Of a DNA stretch of 45,018 bases, positions 15,359-27,148 are shown one piece after another. The stretch's first letter is position 1, and every line of letters begins with the position of its first letter. The stretch comes from Rossellomorea orangium (GTDB lineage: Bacteria; Bacillota; Bacilli; Bacillales; Bacillaceae_B). The position numbers and the translations under genes are program-made. Where the stretch lies: assembly GCF_019334305.1 (NCBI RefSeq), contig NZ_JAHWGH010000016.1:10301-55318 (forward strand). The letters are read 5' to 3'. The notes under the pieces are model-generated. The model was given only the letters and a program-made list of their open reading frames with translations, made no database searches and was not told the origin of the DNA.

Positions 15359-16567
15359 ATGAGATCATATAAAGCCTCTAACTATGTTATCGCGATAAAT
15401 ATGTCAACGATACTGAAAGGGATGCTGATCTTTGTGGTGGGATTACTTTCGATTTTTTCGGTTACAGGTATCCTCACATCCTTGAACCCTGAGTACAGAA
15501 TTACGTCGAACTCTCTCAATCAAGCTGCTTCCAATGTGAAGGGTGAGGTTTTATATAAGATATTGGCAATGGAAAACCGGTCTTTCAATCAGGTTTTTCC
15601 AGAAGAGGAGCGGGCTTTACCCGGACTGTCTTCTATTTTGTTTCAGGTGGCAACCAACGTAAGCTTTGAAGACCCGCGAAGCTTCCTTGGTCGTGAGCTT
15701 CCCGGCTTCTCGATTTTCGATGGGGACATCATGGTGGCAGGAGAGGGGACGGATTTTACGAATATGCCGATTGAATCTGTGCCGCCTCCTGAGGCTCTGG
15801 AATCAGGAAATGAAGCCCCGCTCAAGAATGTAAGCGATTTGAAAGAAACCAATCAAAAAAGCGGTGACGTGGCACCGCCATTATCCACCGGAAAGAAAAA
15901 GACGGTCCTTCTTTATTTCACTCATACACGTGAATCCTATTTACCTTACTTGGAGGGAGTCACGAATCCCGATTCTGCCATGCATTCTAAAATCAATGTA
16001 ACCAGGGTAGGGGATATGGTGAAGCAGGATTTGGAGGATCTCGGGATCGGTACGAGCATTGATAAAACGGATGTCATCCAGAATCTGAATAATAAAGGTC
16101 TCGATTATTGGGCGGCTTATCAGGAATCGAGACCGCTCGTGCAGGCAGCGATGACCAGTAATAAAGATTTACTGTATATGGTCGATATTCATCGGGATTC
16201 CCAGAGAAGAGATGTTACGACCGGAACGATCAATGGAAAATCATATGCGAAGCTTGCCTTTGTGGTAGGAGAAGAGCATCCCAACTATGAGAAAAACCTG
16301 CAAGTGGCCACAGAACTTCATAGACGACTGGAATCGAAGTTTAAGGGGATTTCACGCGGTGTCATTGCCAAAAAAGGAAGCGGGACGAACGGGAAATTCA
16401 ACCAGGATCTTTCCGGGAACGCCATGCTCATAGAGTTTGGCGGGGTGGATAATACGTTTGAAGAGCTTGAGAGAACCGCGGAGGCGTTCGCTGAAGTATT
16501 CGCGGATTACTACTGGCAGGCAGAAAAGGTGGATCACGCACCGATTACTCCAGCTGTAAGTCAGTAA
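15359..16567 (+). CDS. spoIIP: stage II sporulation protein P
   Basis: Cell-wall hydrolase (amidase and endopeptidase) that works with SpoIID and SpoIIM to thin the septum and drive engulfment. The 402-residue protein has a membrane helix at about 20-42 and a variable linker (about 130-180, rich in Pro, Glu and Asn). The catalytic SpoIIP domain (about 180-390) carries the zinc-site motifs FTHTRESY (about 186), DIHRDSQRRD (about 275) and MLIEFGGVDNT (about 356). The ATG follows AAGGGTGGG. It sits between gpr and yqxA, as in B. subtilis. Confidence 0.95.
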   Translation: MRSYKASNYVIAINMSTILKGMLIFVVGLLSIFSVTGILTSLNPEYRITSNSLNQAASNVKGEVLYKILAMENRSFNQVFPEEERALPGLSSILFQVATNVSFEDPRSFLGRELPGFSIFDGDIMVAGEGTDFTNMPIESVPPPEALESGNEAPLKNVSDLKETNQKSGDVAPPLSTGKKKTVLLYFTHTRESYLPYLEGVTNPDSAMHSKINVTRVGDMVKQDLEDLGIGTSIDKTDVIQNLNNKGLDYWAAYQESRPLVQAAMTSNKDLLYMVDIHRDSQRRDVTTGTINGKSYAKLAFVVGEEHPNYEKNLQVATELHRRLESKFKGISRGVIAKKGSGTNGKFNQDLSGNAMLIEFGGVDNTFEELERTAEAFAEVFADYYWQAEKVDHAPITPAVSQ

Positions 16568-16586
16568 TAAAAGGATGGATGAAACC

Positions 16587-16922
16587 ATGACAAAATTTTT
16601 TTTGAAATGTTCACTTCTCATAGCTGCATTGTTCATCGGGGTGTTGATCGGGATGCAATACGCCAATGAAGGAATTGTAGAAATGAAGGGTCATGATCAA
16701 CAAAAGTTCACCTCTCCCGTCGGAGTCAGTCAGAACGGGGAAGGGAATGTAGAGGCATCCTTCCTCGGGAATGAGGTGGATGCCAAAACCTTGAGTGAGA
16801 AGAAAGAGAAATTAGAAGAGATGAAAGCCTTCAACGTCTTTTCATCCATCGGTAAAGTGATAGCGGATACGATTGAAAGTATCACCAATAAGATTGTCGA
16901 TGTGATCGCTTCATTGATATAA
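16587..16922 (+). CDS. yqxA: YqxA / DUF3679 family protein
   Basis: A 111-residue protein of unknown function with one N-terminal membrane helix (FLKCSLLIAALFIGVLIGMQYA, about 4-25). The soluble part is rich in Lys and Glu, ending in an amphipathic SIGKVIADTIESITNKIVDVIASLI. The ATG at 16587 has AAGGATGG upstream; an ATG at 16575 would overlap that SD. It is conserved in position after spoIIP in Bacillus and probably co-transcribed with it. Confidence 0.82.
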   Translation: MTKFFLKCSLLIAALFIGVLIGMQYANEGIVEMKGHDQQKFTSPVGVSQNGEGNVEASFLGNEVDAKTLSEKKEKLEEMKAFNVFSSIGKVIADTIESITNKIVDVIASLI

Positions 16923-16926
16923 AGAT

Positions 16927-16959
16927 AAAAGAGCAGGCCATTACGGTCTACTCTTTTTA
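16927..16959 (+). terminator. terminator of spoIIP-yqxA
   Basis: A 13-position stem, 16927-16939 with 16945-16957, has one mismatch and one G-U, loop ATTAC and a T-rich tail. Confidence 0.8.
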
Positions 16960-17033
16960 TTGTTATATGGATGACCGGATTCTTTGAAAAATGAAGGGAA
17001 TCTTACAATTCATCCCACTCCTTTTAGTTTACA

Positions 17034-17062
17034 TTGAATAATATATTGTCTACTGCTATAAT
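17034..17062 (+). promoter_or_regulatory. sigma-A promoter of lepA
   Basis: TTGAAT (17034-17039), 17-base spacer, TATAAT (17057-17062), about 45 bases before the lepA start. Confidence 0.7.
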
Positions 17063-17107
17063 TCAAAATAGTGTACATGTGTGGAAATAACAGGAGTTGA
17101 ACGAATA

Positions 17108-18940
17108 ATGAACCGTGAAGAGAAATTAGAGAGACAGTCGAGAATCAGGAACTTTTCCATTATTGCTCATATCGACCATGGAAAGTCTACCCTCGCTGAT
17201 CGGATACTAGAAAAGACGAAAGCACTGACTGCGCGTGAAATGAAAGCGCAATTGCTAGATTCAATGGATCTTGAGAGAGAACGTGGAATCACCATTAAAT
17301 TGAACTCTGTACAATTAAAGTATCAGGCCAAGGATGGGGAAGAATATATCTTCCATCTCATTGATACACCGGGGCACGTAGATTTTACATACGAAGTATC
17401 CCGTAGTTTAGCTGCTTGCGAAGGAGCTGTCCTTGTAGTGGATGCCGCTCAAGGGATCGAAGCCCAGACGCTTGCAAACGTTTATCTTGCCTTGGATAAT
17501 AACTTGGAAATCCTTCCAGTTATCAATAAAATCGACCTTCCTGCAGCTGATCCTGAAAGGGTTCGTCAGGAAGTAGAAGATGTCATCGGTCTGGATGCAT
17601 CGGAAGCTGTCCTTGCATCAGCCAAAGCCGGAATCGGAATCGAGGAAATCCTTGAGCAGGTAGTGGAAAAGGTCCCTGCTCCTACAGGAGATCCAGCTGC
17701 ACCATTGAAAGCCCTGATCTTTGACTCATTGTATGATGCCTACAGAGGGGTCGTTGCCTACATCCGTGTGATGGAAGGAAGCGTCAAAGTAGGGGATAAA
17801 GTCCGTATGATGGCAACTGGCAAAGAGTTTGAAGTGACCGAGATCGGTGTCTTCACACCGAAAGCGACGGGTCAGAAAGAATTGACCGTCGGCGATGTTG
17901 GTTATTTGACGGCAGCAATCAAGAATGTAGGGGATACCCGTGTCGGTGATACCATCACCCTAGCGAACAATCCTGCCGAGGAAGCACTGCCTGGGTACCG
18001 TCGATTGAATCCGATGGTCTACTGTGGTTTATATCCGATTGATTCAAATCGTTATAACGATTTGAGGGAAGCACTCGAGAAGCTTGAATTGAATGATTCC
18101 GCGCTTCAATATGAGCCTGAAACATCACAGGCATTAGGATTTGGGTTCCGTTGTGGATTCCTTGGCCTTCTTCATATGGAGATCATTCAGGAGCGTATCG
18201 AACGTGAATTCAAAATCGACCTGATTACGACAGCGCCAAGCGTTATCTATCATGTGAATTTGACAGATGGCGAAGAAGTCAAGGTCGACAACCCGTCCAT
18301 GATGCCGGATCCGCAAAAAGTCGATCATGTAGAAGAACCATATGTGAAAGCAACGATCATGGTTCCGAACGACTACGTCGGTGCCGTCATGGAGCTTTGC
18401 CAAGGTAAACGAGGTAATTTCATCGACATGCAGTATATGGATGATACCCGAGTGAACATCGTTTATGAAATCCCGCTTGCTGAAATCGTATATGACTTCT
18501 TCGATCAATTGAAGTCGAATACAAAAGGGTACGCTTCATTTGATTATGAGCTTATTGGATATAAGGAATCCAAGCTTGTGAAGATGGATATCCTTTTAAA
18601 TGGTGAAAATGTCGATGCTTTAAGCTTTATCGTTCACCGTGACTTCGCTTATGAACGTGGTAAGCTGATCGTTGAGAAGTTAAAGGAGTTAATTCCGAGA
18701 CAGCAGTTCGAAGTGCCCGTACAGGCAGCGATCGGACAGAAGATTGTTGCAAGATCAACGATCAAAGCGATCCGGAAGAACGTTCTGGCTAAATGTTATG
18801 GTGGAGATATTTCACGTAAACGTAAACTTCTTGATAAACAAAAAGAAGGTAAAAAACGTATGAAGTCCGTTGGTAACGTTGAAGTTCCGCAAGAAGCCTT
18901 CATGGCCGTCTTGAAAATGGACGATACAGATAAAAAATAA
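17108..18940 (+). CDS. lepA: elongation factor 4 (back-translocating GTPase LepA)
   Basis: A 610-residue ribosome-binding translational GTPase. G domain motifs are AHIDHGKST (G1), [12 protein letters not shown] (G2), DTPGH (G3) and NKIDLP (G4). After the EF-G-like domains II, III and V comes the LepA-specific C-terminal domain, here with [27 protein letters not shown] and the end [10 protein letters not shown]. The ATG at 17108 has AGGAG upstream; an in-frame ATG nine codons earlier lacks one. Sequence identity to B. subtilis LepA is visibly very high. Confidence 0.97.
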   Translation: MNREEKLERQSRIRNFSIIAHIDHGKSTLADRILEKTKALTAREMKAQLLDSMDLERERGITIKLNSVQLKYQAKDGEEYIFHLIDTPGHVDFTYEVSRSLAACEGAVLVVDAAQGIEAQTLANVYLALDNNLEILPVINKIDLPAADPERVRQEVEDVIGLDASEAVLASAKAGIGIEEILEQVVEKVPAPTGDPAAPLKALIFDSLYDAYRGVVAYIRVMEGSVKVGDKVRMMATGKEFEVTEIGVFTPKATGQKELTVGDVGYLTAAIKNVGDTRVGDTITLANNPAEEALPGYRRLNPMVYCGLYPIDSNRYNDLREALEKLELNDSALQYEPETSQALGFGFRCGFLGLLHMEIIQERIEREFKIDLITTAPSVIYHVNLTDGEEVKVDNPSMMPDPQKVDHVEEPYVKATIMVPNDYVGAVMELCQGKRGNFIDMQYMDDTRVNIVYEIPLAEIVYDFFDQLKSNTKGYASFDYELIGYKESKLVKMDILLNGENVDALSFIVHRDFAYERGKLIVEKLKELIPRQQFEVPVQAAIGQKIVARSTIKAIRKNVLAKCYGGDISRKRKLLDKQKEGKKRMKSVGNVEVPQEAFMAVLKMDDTDKK

Positions 18941-18953
18941 TGCTCATGAACAT

Positions 18954-19004
18954 AAAGGGGGAAAAGTGGCTTGTTATGCAAGCATTACTTACCCCCTTTT
19001 CTCT
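18954..19004 (+). terminator. composite hairpin between lepA and hemW
   Basis: The outer stem AAAGGGGG pairs with CCCCCTTT (18954-18961 with 18992-18999). Inner stems are AAGT/ACTT and GCTTG/CAAGC around loop TTATG. The tail is TTTTCTCT. It acts as terminator or attenuator just before hemW. Confidence 0.7.
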
Positions 19005-19031
19005 ATGAATGCCTCAAAAGGAGGGAAACAC

Positions 19032-20162
19032 ATGGTCAAATCAGCTTATATCCACATCCCTTTCTGTGAACATATTTGTCACTATTGTGATTTTAATAAA
19101 GTCTTTCTAGAAGGTCAGCCCGTAAATGAATACTTGATCAGCTTAGGAAATGAAATGAAGCAAAGAGTCTTGTCCCGGGACAATCTCGATACGATTTTTG
19201 TCGGTGGAGGGACACCAACTTCCTTGAATGCAAACCAGTTGGAAATGTTATGTAAATCCATCACGACCCATTTGCCGTTTGAGCAGGGTGAATTCACCTT
19301 TGAAGCGAATCCTGGTGATTTAACCGAAGATAAACTCCGCGTTTTAAAAGATCACGGTGTGAATCGGTTGAGTTTTGGAGTGCAGTCCTTCAATGATGAC
19401 CTTCTGAAAGGAATCGGGCGGACGCATAAGAGCAAGGATGTCTATACGTCAGTTGAGACCGCTCAAAAAGTGGGGTTCTCTAACATCAGCATCGACCTGA
19501 TTTACAGTCTCCCAAGACAAACAGAAGAAGATTTCCGGGATACCTTAAAGAAAGCCCTGGATCTCGATCTTCCTCATTACTCTGCTTACTCACTCATCGT
19601 AGAGCCGAAGACGGTTTTCTATAATTTGATGAGAAAGGGTAAGTTGTCCCTTCCCTCTCAGGACCAGGAAGCAGCCATGTACGAAGTCCTGATTGAAACG
19701 ATGGAGAAATATGGGATCAATCAATATGAAATCAGTAATTTTGCCAAACCGGGATACGAAAGCAAACACAATCTCGTTTATTGGGACAATAATGAATATT
19801 ATGGTTTAGGTGCGGGTGCTCACGGATATATAAACGGAGTACGTTATTCAAACTACGGACCCCTAAAGAAATATATGGACCCGATATCACAAGGATCCCT
19901 GCCGACGATCCAGCAGCATGAAGTCACCAAGGCAGAAATGATGGAAGAGGAAATGTTCCTCGGCTTACGTAAAGTAGAAGGAGTAAGTAAAACCATATTC
20001 CAGCAGAAATTTGATTGCAGTATCGACTCTGTCTTTGGTTCATCCATCGATGAAATGGAGAAGCGAGGGCTGCTCTCGGTAACTGATGATCGGGTAGCCC
20101 TTACAAAGCAGGGGCGCTTTTTAGGCAACGAGGTATTCCAATCATTCCTTGGGGTAATCTAA
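19032..20162 (+). CDS. hemW: radical SAM heme chaperone HemW
   Basis: A 376-residue radical SAM protein formerly annotated as oxygen-independent coproporphyrinogen III oxidase. The cluster motif is C12-x3-C16-x2-C19 in HIPFCEHICHYCDF. Further motifs are FVGGGTPTSL, EANPGDLT, RLSFGVQSF, and the C-terminal HemN region. HemW proteins bind and deliver heme and are distinguished from true HemN by the N-terminus; this one fits HemW. The ATG at 19032 follows AAAGGAGGG; an upstream in-frame ATG at 18966 lies inside the terminator hairpin and is rejected. Confidence 0.93.
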   Translation: MVKSAYIHIPFCEHICHYCDFNKVFLEGQPVNEYLISLGNEMKQRVLSRDNLDTIFVGGGTPTSLNANQLEMLCKSITTHLPFEQGEFTFEANPGDLTEDKLRVLKDHGVNRLSFGVQSFNDDLLKGIGRTHKSKDVYTSVETAQKVGFSNISIDLIYSLPRQTEEDFRDTLKKALDLDLPHYSAYSLIVEPKTVFYNLMRKGKLSLPSQDQEAAMYEVLIETMEKYGINQYEISNFAKPGYESKHNLVYWDNNEYYGLGAGAHGYINGVRYSNYGPLKKYMDPISQGSLPTIQQHEVTKAEMMEEEMFLGLRKVEGVSKTIFQQKFDCSIDSVFGSSIDEMEKRGLLSVTDDRVALTKQGRFLGNEVFQSFLGVI

Positions 20163-20227
20163 TTGGTCAAATCACTTAGTATAGGTGTGTATATTTAGTC
20201 TTGTAATATACAACTGTTACTCAGACA

Positions 20228-20354
20228 GTTGATTGGAGCGGAGTTGCTCGACTCCTGCGGGAAATGCGTGAAAGTTGAGACCCCGCAGGGCTTTAGCCCG
20301 AGGAAGCTCAACTCACGCCCCGCGGAAAGCGAGCACCTGTAGCGGAAATCACCA
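20228..20354 (+). repeat. Bacillaceae-type dispersed structured repeat
   Basis: A GC-rich block of about 125 bases of a kind I recognise as widespread in Bacillaceae intergenic regions (GGAGCGGA ... CTCCTGCGGGA ... CCCCGCAGG ... CGCGGAAAGCGAGCACCTG). Helices are GGAGT/ACTCC (20240-20244 with 20251-20255), CCTGCGGG/CCCGCAGG (20254-20261 with 20282-20289), GGGC/GCCC (20288-20299) and GTTGAG/CTCAAC (20274-20279 with 20307-20312). The second and last interleave, so they are alternatives or a pseudoknot. The base composition differs clearly from the AT-rich flanks. It is unrelated in sequence to the repeats at 681 and 44534. Confidence 0.75.
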
Positions 20355-20413
20355 GCACTCACTATTTTAAACGGCCAGTCAAAAGGCTTAATGAAAACAC
20401 CCGATCTAATATA

Positions 20414-20440
20414 TTGACATCCCTTTTCTGATTTGATAAT
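20414..20440 (+). promoter_or_regulatory. sigma-A promoter of the hrcA-dnaK operon
   Basis: TTGACA at 20414-20419 with GATAAT at 20435-20440 (spacer 15), or a poorer TAATTT with spacer 17. It lies directly before the CIRCE element. Confidence 0.6.
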
Positions 20441-20453
20441 TTATTAATTAGAT

Positions 20454-20480
20454 TTAGCACTCATCTTATTAGAGTGCTAA
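20454..20480 (+). promoter_or_regulatory. CIRCE operator (HrcA binding site)
   Basis: TTAGCACTC, nine-base spacer, GAGTGCTAA: a perfect match to the CIRCE inverted repeat, 12 bases before the hrcA start. HrcA binding here represses the operon, and GroEL-assisted folding of HrcA sets the response to unfolded protein. Confidence 0.98.
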
Positions 20481-20492
20481 CAGGGGTGATGA

Positions 20493-21530
20493 ATGTTGTT
20501 AACAGATCGACAACTTCTAATTCTTCAAGTGATCATTGATGATTTTATTCTTTCAGCTCAGCCTGTCGGTTCCAGAAGTTTGTCCAAGAAGGATGAGATA
20601 TCTTTCAGCTCAGCTACCATTCGGAATGAAATGGCTGATTTGGAGGAATTGGGTTTTATTGAAAAAACACACACATCTTCTGGACGTGTTCCGTCAGAGA
20701 AGGGTTATCGATACTATGTGGATCATTTACTTTCTCCGCAAAAACTTAAAAAGAATGATGTTCATGCATTACGCTCCATTTTTACAGAGCGGATGTACGA
20801 ACTTGAGAAAGTGGTCCAGAAATCGGCGAAGATCCTTTCAGAGCTGACCAATTATACAACTATTGTGTTGGGACCAGATCTAAAGGAAAACAAGCTGAAG
20901 AAGATCCAGCTGATTCCTCTTAACAAGGATACGGCAATCGCCATTATCGTCACGGATAACGGACATGTTGAAAATAAACTGTTCCATATCCCGCCGACAA
21001 TGGATGCATCTGAGCTTGAGAAGCTTGTGCATATTCTTAACGACCGTCTGACTGGCGTACCGATCAGTGAATTGAACGATAAGATTTTTAAAGAAGTCGC
21101 TCTTTTACTCAAAGAGCATATTCAGAATTATGATTTTATCCTTCATTCCCTAACGGACTCCTTCAATCCATCGGTCACGGATAAGCTGTTCTTTGGAGGA
21201 AAGACCAATATCCTGAATCAACCCGAGTTTAATGATGTGCAAAAGGTTCGCATGCTTCTTGAAATGATTGAACAGGAAGAAAGCATCTATAATCTGATCC
21301 GGCCATCTGCTACCGGGGTGAACATTAAGATCGGGAAAGAAAACGATCATCTCGCCATGGAGAATTGCAGTCTCATAACCGCTACTTATTCAATTGGTAA
21401 AGAACAATTAGGTTCCATAGCGATCATCGGGCCCACCCGGATGGAGTATTCCCGGGTCGTAAGTTTACTTAATTTCTTCTCGAACGATATGTCCAAGGTT
21501 CTGACGAAGCTGTATCAAAGTGGGGATTAG
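20493..21530 (+). CDS. hrcA: heat-inducible transcription repressor HrcA
   Basis: A 345-residue repressor of CIRCE-controlled heat-shock genes. The N-terminal winged helix (residues 1-75) contains [46 protein letters not shown] and [18 protein letters not shown]. The central and GAF-like C-terminal parts follow, with [19 protein letters not shown] near the end. As first gene of the operon it is autoregulated through the CIRCE at 20454. Confidence 0.97.
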   Translation: MLLTDRQLLILQVIIDDFILSAQPVGSRSLSKKDEISFSSATIRNEMADLEELGFIEKTHTSSGRVPSEKGYRYYVDHLLSPQKLKKNDVHALRSIFTERMYELEKVVQKSAKILSELTNYTTIVLGPDLKENKLKKIQLIPLNKDTAIAIIVTDNGHVENKLFHIPPTMDASELEKLVHILNDRLTGVPISELNDKIFKEVALLLKEHIQNYDFILHSLTDSFNPSVTDKLFFGGKTNILNQPEFNDVQKVRMLLEMIEQEESIYNLIRPSATGVNIKIGKENDHLAMENCSLITATYSIGKEQLGSIAIIGPTRMEYSRVVSLLNFFSNDMSKVLTKLYQSGD

Positions 21531-21560
21531 TGGACATATTGTATAAAGGAAAAAAGGGCT

Positions 21561-21590
21561 CCGGAAGCAGTCTTTTAAGGCGCTTCCGTG
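21561..21590 (+). other. hairpin between hrcA and grpE
   Basis: CGGAAGC (21562-21568) pairs with GCTTCCG (21582-21588), without a following T-run. In B. subtilis the dnaK operon mRNA is processed between hrcA and grpE; this stem may protect the 5' end of the processed grpE-dnaK message, which is inference by position. Confidence 0.5.
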
Positions 21591-21648
21591 GCTTCAAATG
21601 AACGAGATCAAAGTGACATGTTCATATTTTTTTAAGGAGGTGAATGTT

Positions 21649-22212
21649 ATGTCTGAAGAAACGAAACAAGAGCAGCAGGAAGCGAAAGAGGAGAACAGCG
21701 AAGTAGTGGAAGAAGTGTTCGCTGAAGAGCCTCAAGTCGAAGAAACAGCGGAAGAGCAAGTATCAGATGAGCTTTCACAATTAGAGGAAAAGCTGAATGA
21801 ATCTGAAAATCGTTATCTTCGTCTAAGAGCCGATTTCGATAATTTCCGCCGTCGCGTAAATGTTGAAAATGAAGCGAAGGAAAAATATCGTGCTCAAGGA
21901 TTGATTACGGAACTATTGCCGGCACTCGATAATTTCGAGCGTGCTTTAAATATAGAAGCTGATAATGAACAAACGAAACAATTGCTTCAAGGAATGGAAA
22001 TGGTTCACAGAAGTCTTGTTGATGCCCTTAAGAAAGAGGGAGTGGAACCAATTGAAGCGGTTGGTCAGGAGTTTGACCCTCACTTGCACCAGGCAGTCAT
22101 GCAGGTGGAAGATGAAAATTTCGACAGCAATGTCGTTGTCGAGGAATTCCAAAAGGGATATAAGCTGAAAGACAGAGTAATTCGTCCTTCCATGGTGAAG
22201 GTCAGTCAATAA
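21649..22212 (+). CDS. grpE: nucleotide exchange factor GrpE
   Basis: A 187-residue co-chaperone that releases ADP from DnaK. The first 50 residues are very rich in Glu and Gln. A long coiled coil ([28 protein letters not shown], about 42-70) follows. The C-terminal beta domain has the signature [18 protein letters not shown] and [18 protein letters not shown]. The ATG at 21649 follows AAGGAGGTGA; an in-frame ATG 17 codons upstream has no SD. Confidence 0.97.
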   Translation: MSEETKQEQQEAKEENSEVVEEVFAEEPQVEETAEEQVSDELSQLEEKLNESENRYLRLRADFDNFRRRVNVENEAKEKYRAQGLITELLPALDNFERALNIEADNEQTKQLLQGMEMVHRSLVDALKKEGVEPIEAVGQEFDPHLHQAVMQVEDENFDSNVVVEEFQKGYKLKDRVIRPSMVKVSQ

Positions 22213-24081
<1,869 letters not shown>

Positions 24082-24094
24082 TGTAGATTGAACG

Positions 24095-24134
24095 AAAAAG
24101 TCAAAGTCAGGGCGGTTCTTGGCTTTGACTTTTT
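24095..24134 (+). terminator. internal terminator between dnaK and dnaJ
   Basis: AAAAAGTCAAAG (24095-24106) pairs with CTTTGACTTTTT (24123-24134), a perfect 12-bp stem ending in T residues. It should leave the distal genes at a lower level than dnaK. Confidence 0.85.
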
Positions 24135-24207
24135 CTATGATTGAAGAAGCAGAAGATGTTCATTCATCTAACAGACACAAACTATTGTAAGGAATGTTGA
24201 GTTTTTA

Positions 24208-24237
24208 TTGATAATAGTTGAAGCTCAATGTTAAAAT
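24208..24237 (+). promoter_or_regulatory. possible internal sigma-A promoter before dnaJ
   Basis: TTGATA (24208-24213), 18-base spacer, TAAAAT (24232-24237), about 35 bases before dnaJ. It would supply dnaJ and the rRNA/tRNA modification genes downstream of the internal terminator. Confidence 0.45.
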
Positions 24238-24272
24238 AACCTTTATGCAAAGGATTCGGGAGTGGTGTTTTA

Positions 24273-25400
24273 ATGAGTAAACGGGACTATTATGAGGTTC
24301 TTGGGGTCGGAAAAGATGCCTCGAAAGACGAAATGAAAAAAGCATACCGCAAGCTCTCCAAAAAATATCATCCGGATATTAATAAAGAAGCGGATGCGGA
24401 TGAAAAGTTCAAAGAAATATCGGAAGCTTATGAAGTCTTAAGTGATGATCAGAAGCGTGCCCAATATGACCGTTTCGGACATACAGATCCTAACCAGGGC
24501 TTTGGTGGCGGTGCTGACTTTGGCGGAGGCGGCTTCGGAGGTTTTGAAGACATCTTTAATACATTCTTCGGAGGCGGCGGAGGTCGCAGAAGAGATCCGA
24601 ATGCCCCTAGACAAGGTGCGGATCTTCAATATACGATGTCACTGACATTTGAAGAAGCGGTATTCGGTAAAGAAACAGAAATTGAGATTCCGAGAGAGGA
24701 AGAATGTGACACGTGTAAAGGTTCAGGAGCGAAACCTGGCACGAAGGTCAATACATGTTCTCACTGTAATGGATCGGGTCAATTGAATGTTGAGCAGAAT
24801 ACACCATTCGGCCGCATCGTGAACAGAAGGGTTTGTCACTACTGTAATGGTACAGGTAAGCAAATCAAGGAAAAATGTTCTACATGTGGTGGAGATGGTA
24901 AGGTCCAGAAGCGTAGAAAAATCTCTGTCAAAATTCCGGCAGGTATCGATGATGGACAGCAATTGCGTGTGACTGGTCAAGGTGAACCAGGTATAAATGG
25001 CGGCCCTGCCGGTGATTTATATGTTGTTTTCCATGTCCGCTCACATGATTTCTTCGAGCGTAACGGAGATGATATTTATTGCGAAATGCCTGTGACGTTT
25101 GCTCAAGCGGCACTGGGTGATGAGATAGAAGTACCGACACTGCATGGTAAAGTGAAGCTGAAGGTACCTGCGGGAACCCAGACGAGTACAAGATTCCGTC
25201 TAAAAGGAAAAGGTGTACCGAATGTGCGTGGATATGGTACTGGAGACCAGCATGTACAAGTGAAGGTGGTCACTCCATCCAAGCTGACGGATAAGCAGAA
25301 GCAATTATTAAGAGAATTTGCTGACATCAGCGGACAAATCCCTGATGAACAGCATGAAAGTTTCTTCGATAAAGTGAAAAAAGCCTTTAAAGGCGAATAA
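24273..25400 (+). CDS. dnaJ: chaperone protein DnaJ (Hsp40)
   Basis: A 375-residue class A J-protein that stimulates DnaK ATPase. J domain 1-70 has KYHPDINKE with the HPD motif. A Gly/Phe-rich stretch ([18 protein letters not shown]) follows, and then four zinc-finger repeats, [24 protein letters not shown] and CSTCGGDG (about 145-210). C-terminal substrate domains complete the protein. All key residues are intact. Confidence 0.98.
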   Translation: MSKRDYYEVLGVGKDASKDEMKKAYRKLSKKYHPDINKEADADEKFKEISEAYEVLSDDQKRAQYDRFGHTDPNQGFGGGADFGGGGFGGFEDIFNTFFGGGGGRRRDPNAPRQGADLQYTMSLTFEEAVFGKETEIEIPREEECDTCKGSGAKPGTKVNTCSHCNGSGQLNVEQNTPFGRIVNRRVCHYCNGTGKQIKEKCSTCGGDGKVQKRRKISVKIPAGIDDGQQLRVTGQGEPGINGGPAGDLYVVFHVRSHDFFERNGDDIYCEMPVTFAQAALGDEIEVPTLHGKVKLKVPAGTQTSTRFRLKGKGVPNVRGYGTGDQHVQVKVVTPSKLTDKQKQLLREFADISGQIPDEQHESFFDKVKKAFKGE

Positions 25401-25423
25401 CTCAGAACGGAGTTGGTAGATCA

Positions 25424-26365
25424 ATGAAATGGTCAGAAATCAGTATTCTTACGACGAATGAAGCGATTGAGCCGATTTCAAACATTCTTCATGAATCAGG
25501 TGCAAGCGGTGTGGTCATAGAAGATCCTGCCGAGTTAATTAAGGAAAGAGAAGATATGTTTGGTGAGATCTACCAACTCAATCCTGACGATTATCCGACA
25601 GACGGAGTTTTGGTTAAGGCATATTTACCGGTCAATAGTTTCCTCGGAGAAACAGTAGATGAGATTAAGCAGGGAATTACGAATCTTGTGACCTATGATA
25701 TCGATATCGGTGAGAACAAAGTGGAAATCTCAGAAGTGAATGAAGAAGAGTGGGCTACAGCCTGGAAGAAATACTATCATCCTGTTAAAATTTCCGATAA
25801 GTTCACCATCGTCCCTACTTGGGAAGACTATACTCCCGTTCATAGTGACGAACTCATCATTGAATTGGATCCGGGAATGGCGTTTGGAACAGGGACGCAT
25901 CCCACTACAGTCATGTGTATCCAAGCTCTCGAGAGAATCGTAAAGGAACACGATTCGGTCATCGATGTCGGCACTGGTTCAGGTGTATTGTCCATTGCAT
26001 CCGCTCTTTTAGCAGCAGACAAAGTAAGGGCATATGATCTGGATGAAGTGGCTGTCCGATCAGCGAGATTGAATGTGAAGCTAAACAAAGTACAGAGTAC
26101 GGTGTCGGTGGATGCCAATAACCTGTTGAATGGTGTGACCGGACAGGCAGATGTGATCGTGGCGAACATCCTGGCTGAGATCATCCTTCGTTTTACAGAA
26201 GATGCCTATGAGCTTGTGAAACCGGGTGGATATTTTATCACATCGGGGATCATCCAGCCCAAAAAGCAGGAAGTGCGTGACTCATTGGAGGCTGCAGGTT
26301 TCAAGATAGAGGAAATCATGGTCATGGAAGACTGGGTTGCGATCATCGCATTGAAACCCCAGTAA
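25424..26365 (+). CDS. prmA: ribosomal protein L11 methyltransferase
   Basis: SAM-dependent trimethylation of ribosomal protein L11 at lysines and the N-terminus. The 313-residue protein has an N-terminal substrate-binding domain ([20 protein letters not shown]) and then the catalytic domain with [15 protein letters not shown] (about 146-160), motif [15 protein letters not shown] and NPPY-like VANILAEI. It lies downstream of dnaJ in the heat-shock operon, as in B. subtilis (yqeT). Confidence 0.95.
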   Translation: MKWSEISILTTNEAIEPISNILHESGASGVVIEDPAELIKEREDMFGEIYQLNPDDYPTDGVLVKAYLPVNSFLGETVDEIKQGITNLVTYDIDIGENKVEISEVNEEEWATAWKKYYHPVKISDKFTIVPTWEDYTPVHSDELIIELDPGMAFGTGTHPTTVMCIQALERIVKEHDSVIDVGTGSGVLSIASALLAADKVRAYDLDEVAVRSARLNVKLNKVQSTVSVDANNLLNGVTGQADVIVANILAEIILRFTEDAYELVKPGGYFITSGIIQPKKQEVRDSLEAAGFKIEEIMVMEDWVAIIALKPQ

Positions 26366-26396
26366 AACAAAGTAAAAACGGTGGAGTTGAACCTGA

Positions 26397-27143
26397 ATGC
26401 AACGATATTTTATTAACAGCCTATATCGAGAAAATGATCCGATTATCATAACGGGAGACGACTATCATCACATGGTGCGTGTGATGAGAATGAAGGAAGA
26501 GGATGAAGTATTCGTCGTCTTCAAGGATCAGGCATCAGCGATCACCCGTATTGAAACGATTTCCAGTGACGCAGTCGAGCTATCAATAGTACAATGGGAA
26601 ACATCGACGAAAGAATTACCAATTAAAGTAACCATTGCGAGCGGACTGCCGAAAGGGGATAAATTGGAGTTGATTTTCCAAAAGGGTACAGAGCTTGGAG
26701 CCACTCGATTTATCCCTTTTAATGCGGATCGCTCCATTGTGAAATGGGACGATAAAAAAGCAAAGAAAAAAACGGAGCGGTGGGAGAAGATTGTGAAGGA
26801 AGCGGCTGAACAATCGCATAGACTGCTTGTCCCTGAAGTATCTGCGCCCGTTTCACTCAAACAATTGATTCAAGAACCGTTCGAATATAAACTTGTCGCT
26901 TATGAAGAAGATGCACGAGCGGGTGAAAAGGGGAACCTTTCTAAGGTGCTAACCTCTATTGAGCCTGGACAGAGTATCCTGGTCGTATTCGGCCCTGAAG
27001 GCGGATTATCGGAAAAAGAAATAGAGCTGTTGAGGAGCGAAGGGTTTCTTACTTGTGGGCTTGGCCCGAGGATTCTGAGGACGGAAACGGCTCCGTTATA
27101 TGTACTCTCAGCCATCAGCTATCAATTAGAACTTATGAGGTGA
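26397..27143 (+). CDS. rsmE: 16S rRNA m3U1498 methyltransferase
   Basis: A 248-residue SPOUT-class enzyme that methylates N3 of U1498 in 16S rRNA. It has an N-terminal PUA-like part (MQRYFINSLY, GDDYHHMVRVMRMKEED) and the knotted C-terminus with LVVFGPEGGLSEKEIE, GLGPRILRTETAPLYVLSAISY. The ATG follows GGAG at a normal distance. Known as yqeU in B. subtilis. Confidence 0.95.
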   Translation: MQRYFINSLYRENDPIIITGDDYHHMVRVMRMKEEDEVFVVFKDQASAITRIETISSDAVELSIVQWETSTKELPIKVTIASGLPKGDKLELIFQKGTELGATRFIPFNADRSIVKWDDKKAKKKTERWEKIVKEAAEQSHRLLVPEVSAPVSLKQLIQEPFEYKLVAYEEDARAGEKGNLSKVLTSIEPGQSILVVFGPEGGLSEKEIELLRSEGFLTCGLGPRILRTETAPLYVLSAISYQLELMR

Positions 27144-27148
27144 TTGTA

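Larger units (their letters stand above)
20163..20492. other. hemW-hrcA interval
   Basis: This 330-base gap holds, in order, a structured dispersed repeat (20228-20354), the hrcA promoter and the CIRCE operator, each listed separately. No protein gene is seen in it. Confidence 0.8.

Noticed and set aside
18966..19031. Upstream extension of hemW by 22 codons
   Set aside because: The extension lies within the terminator hairpin and precedes the SD AAAGGAGGG.
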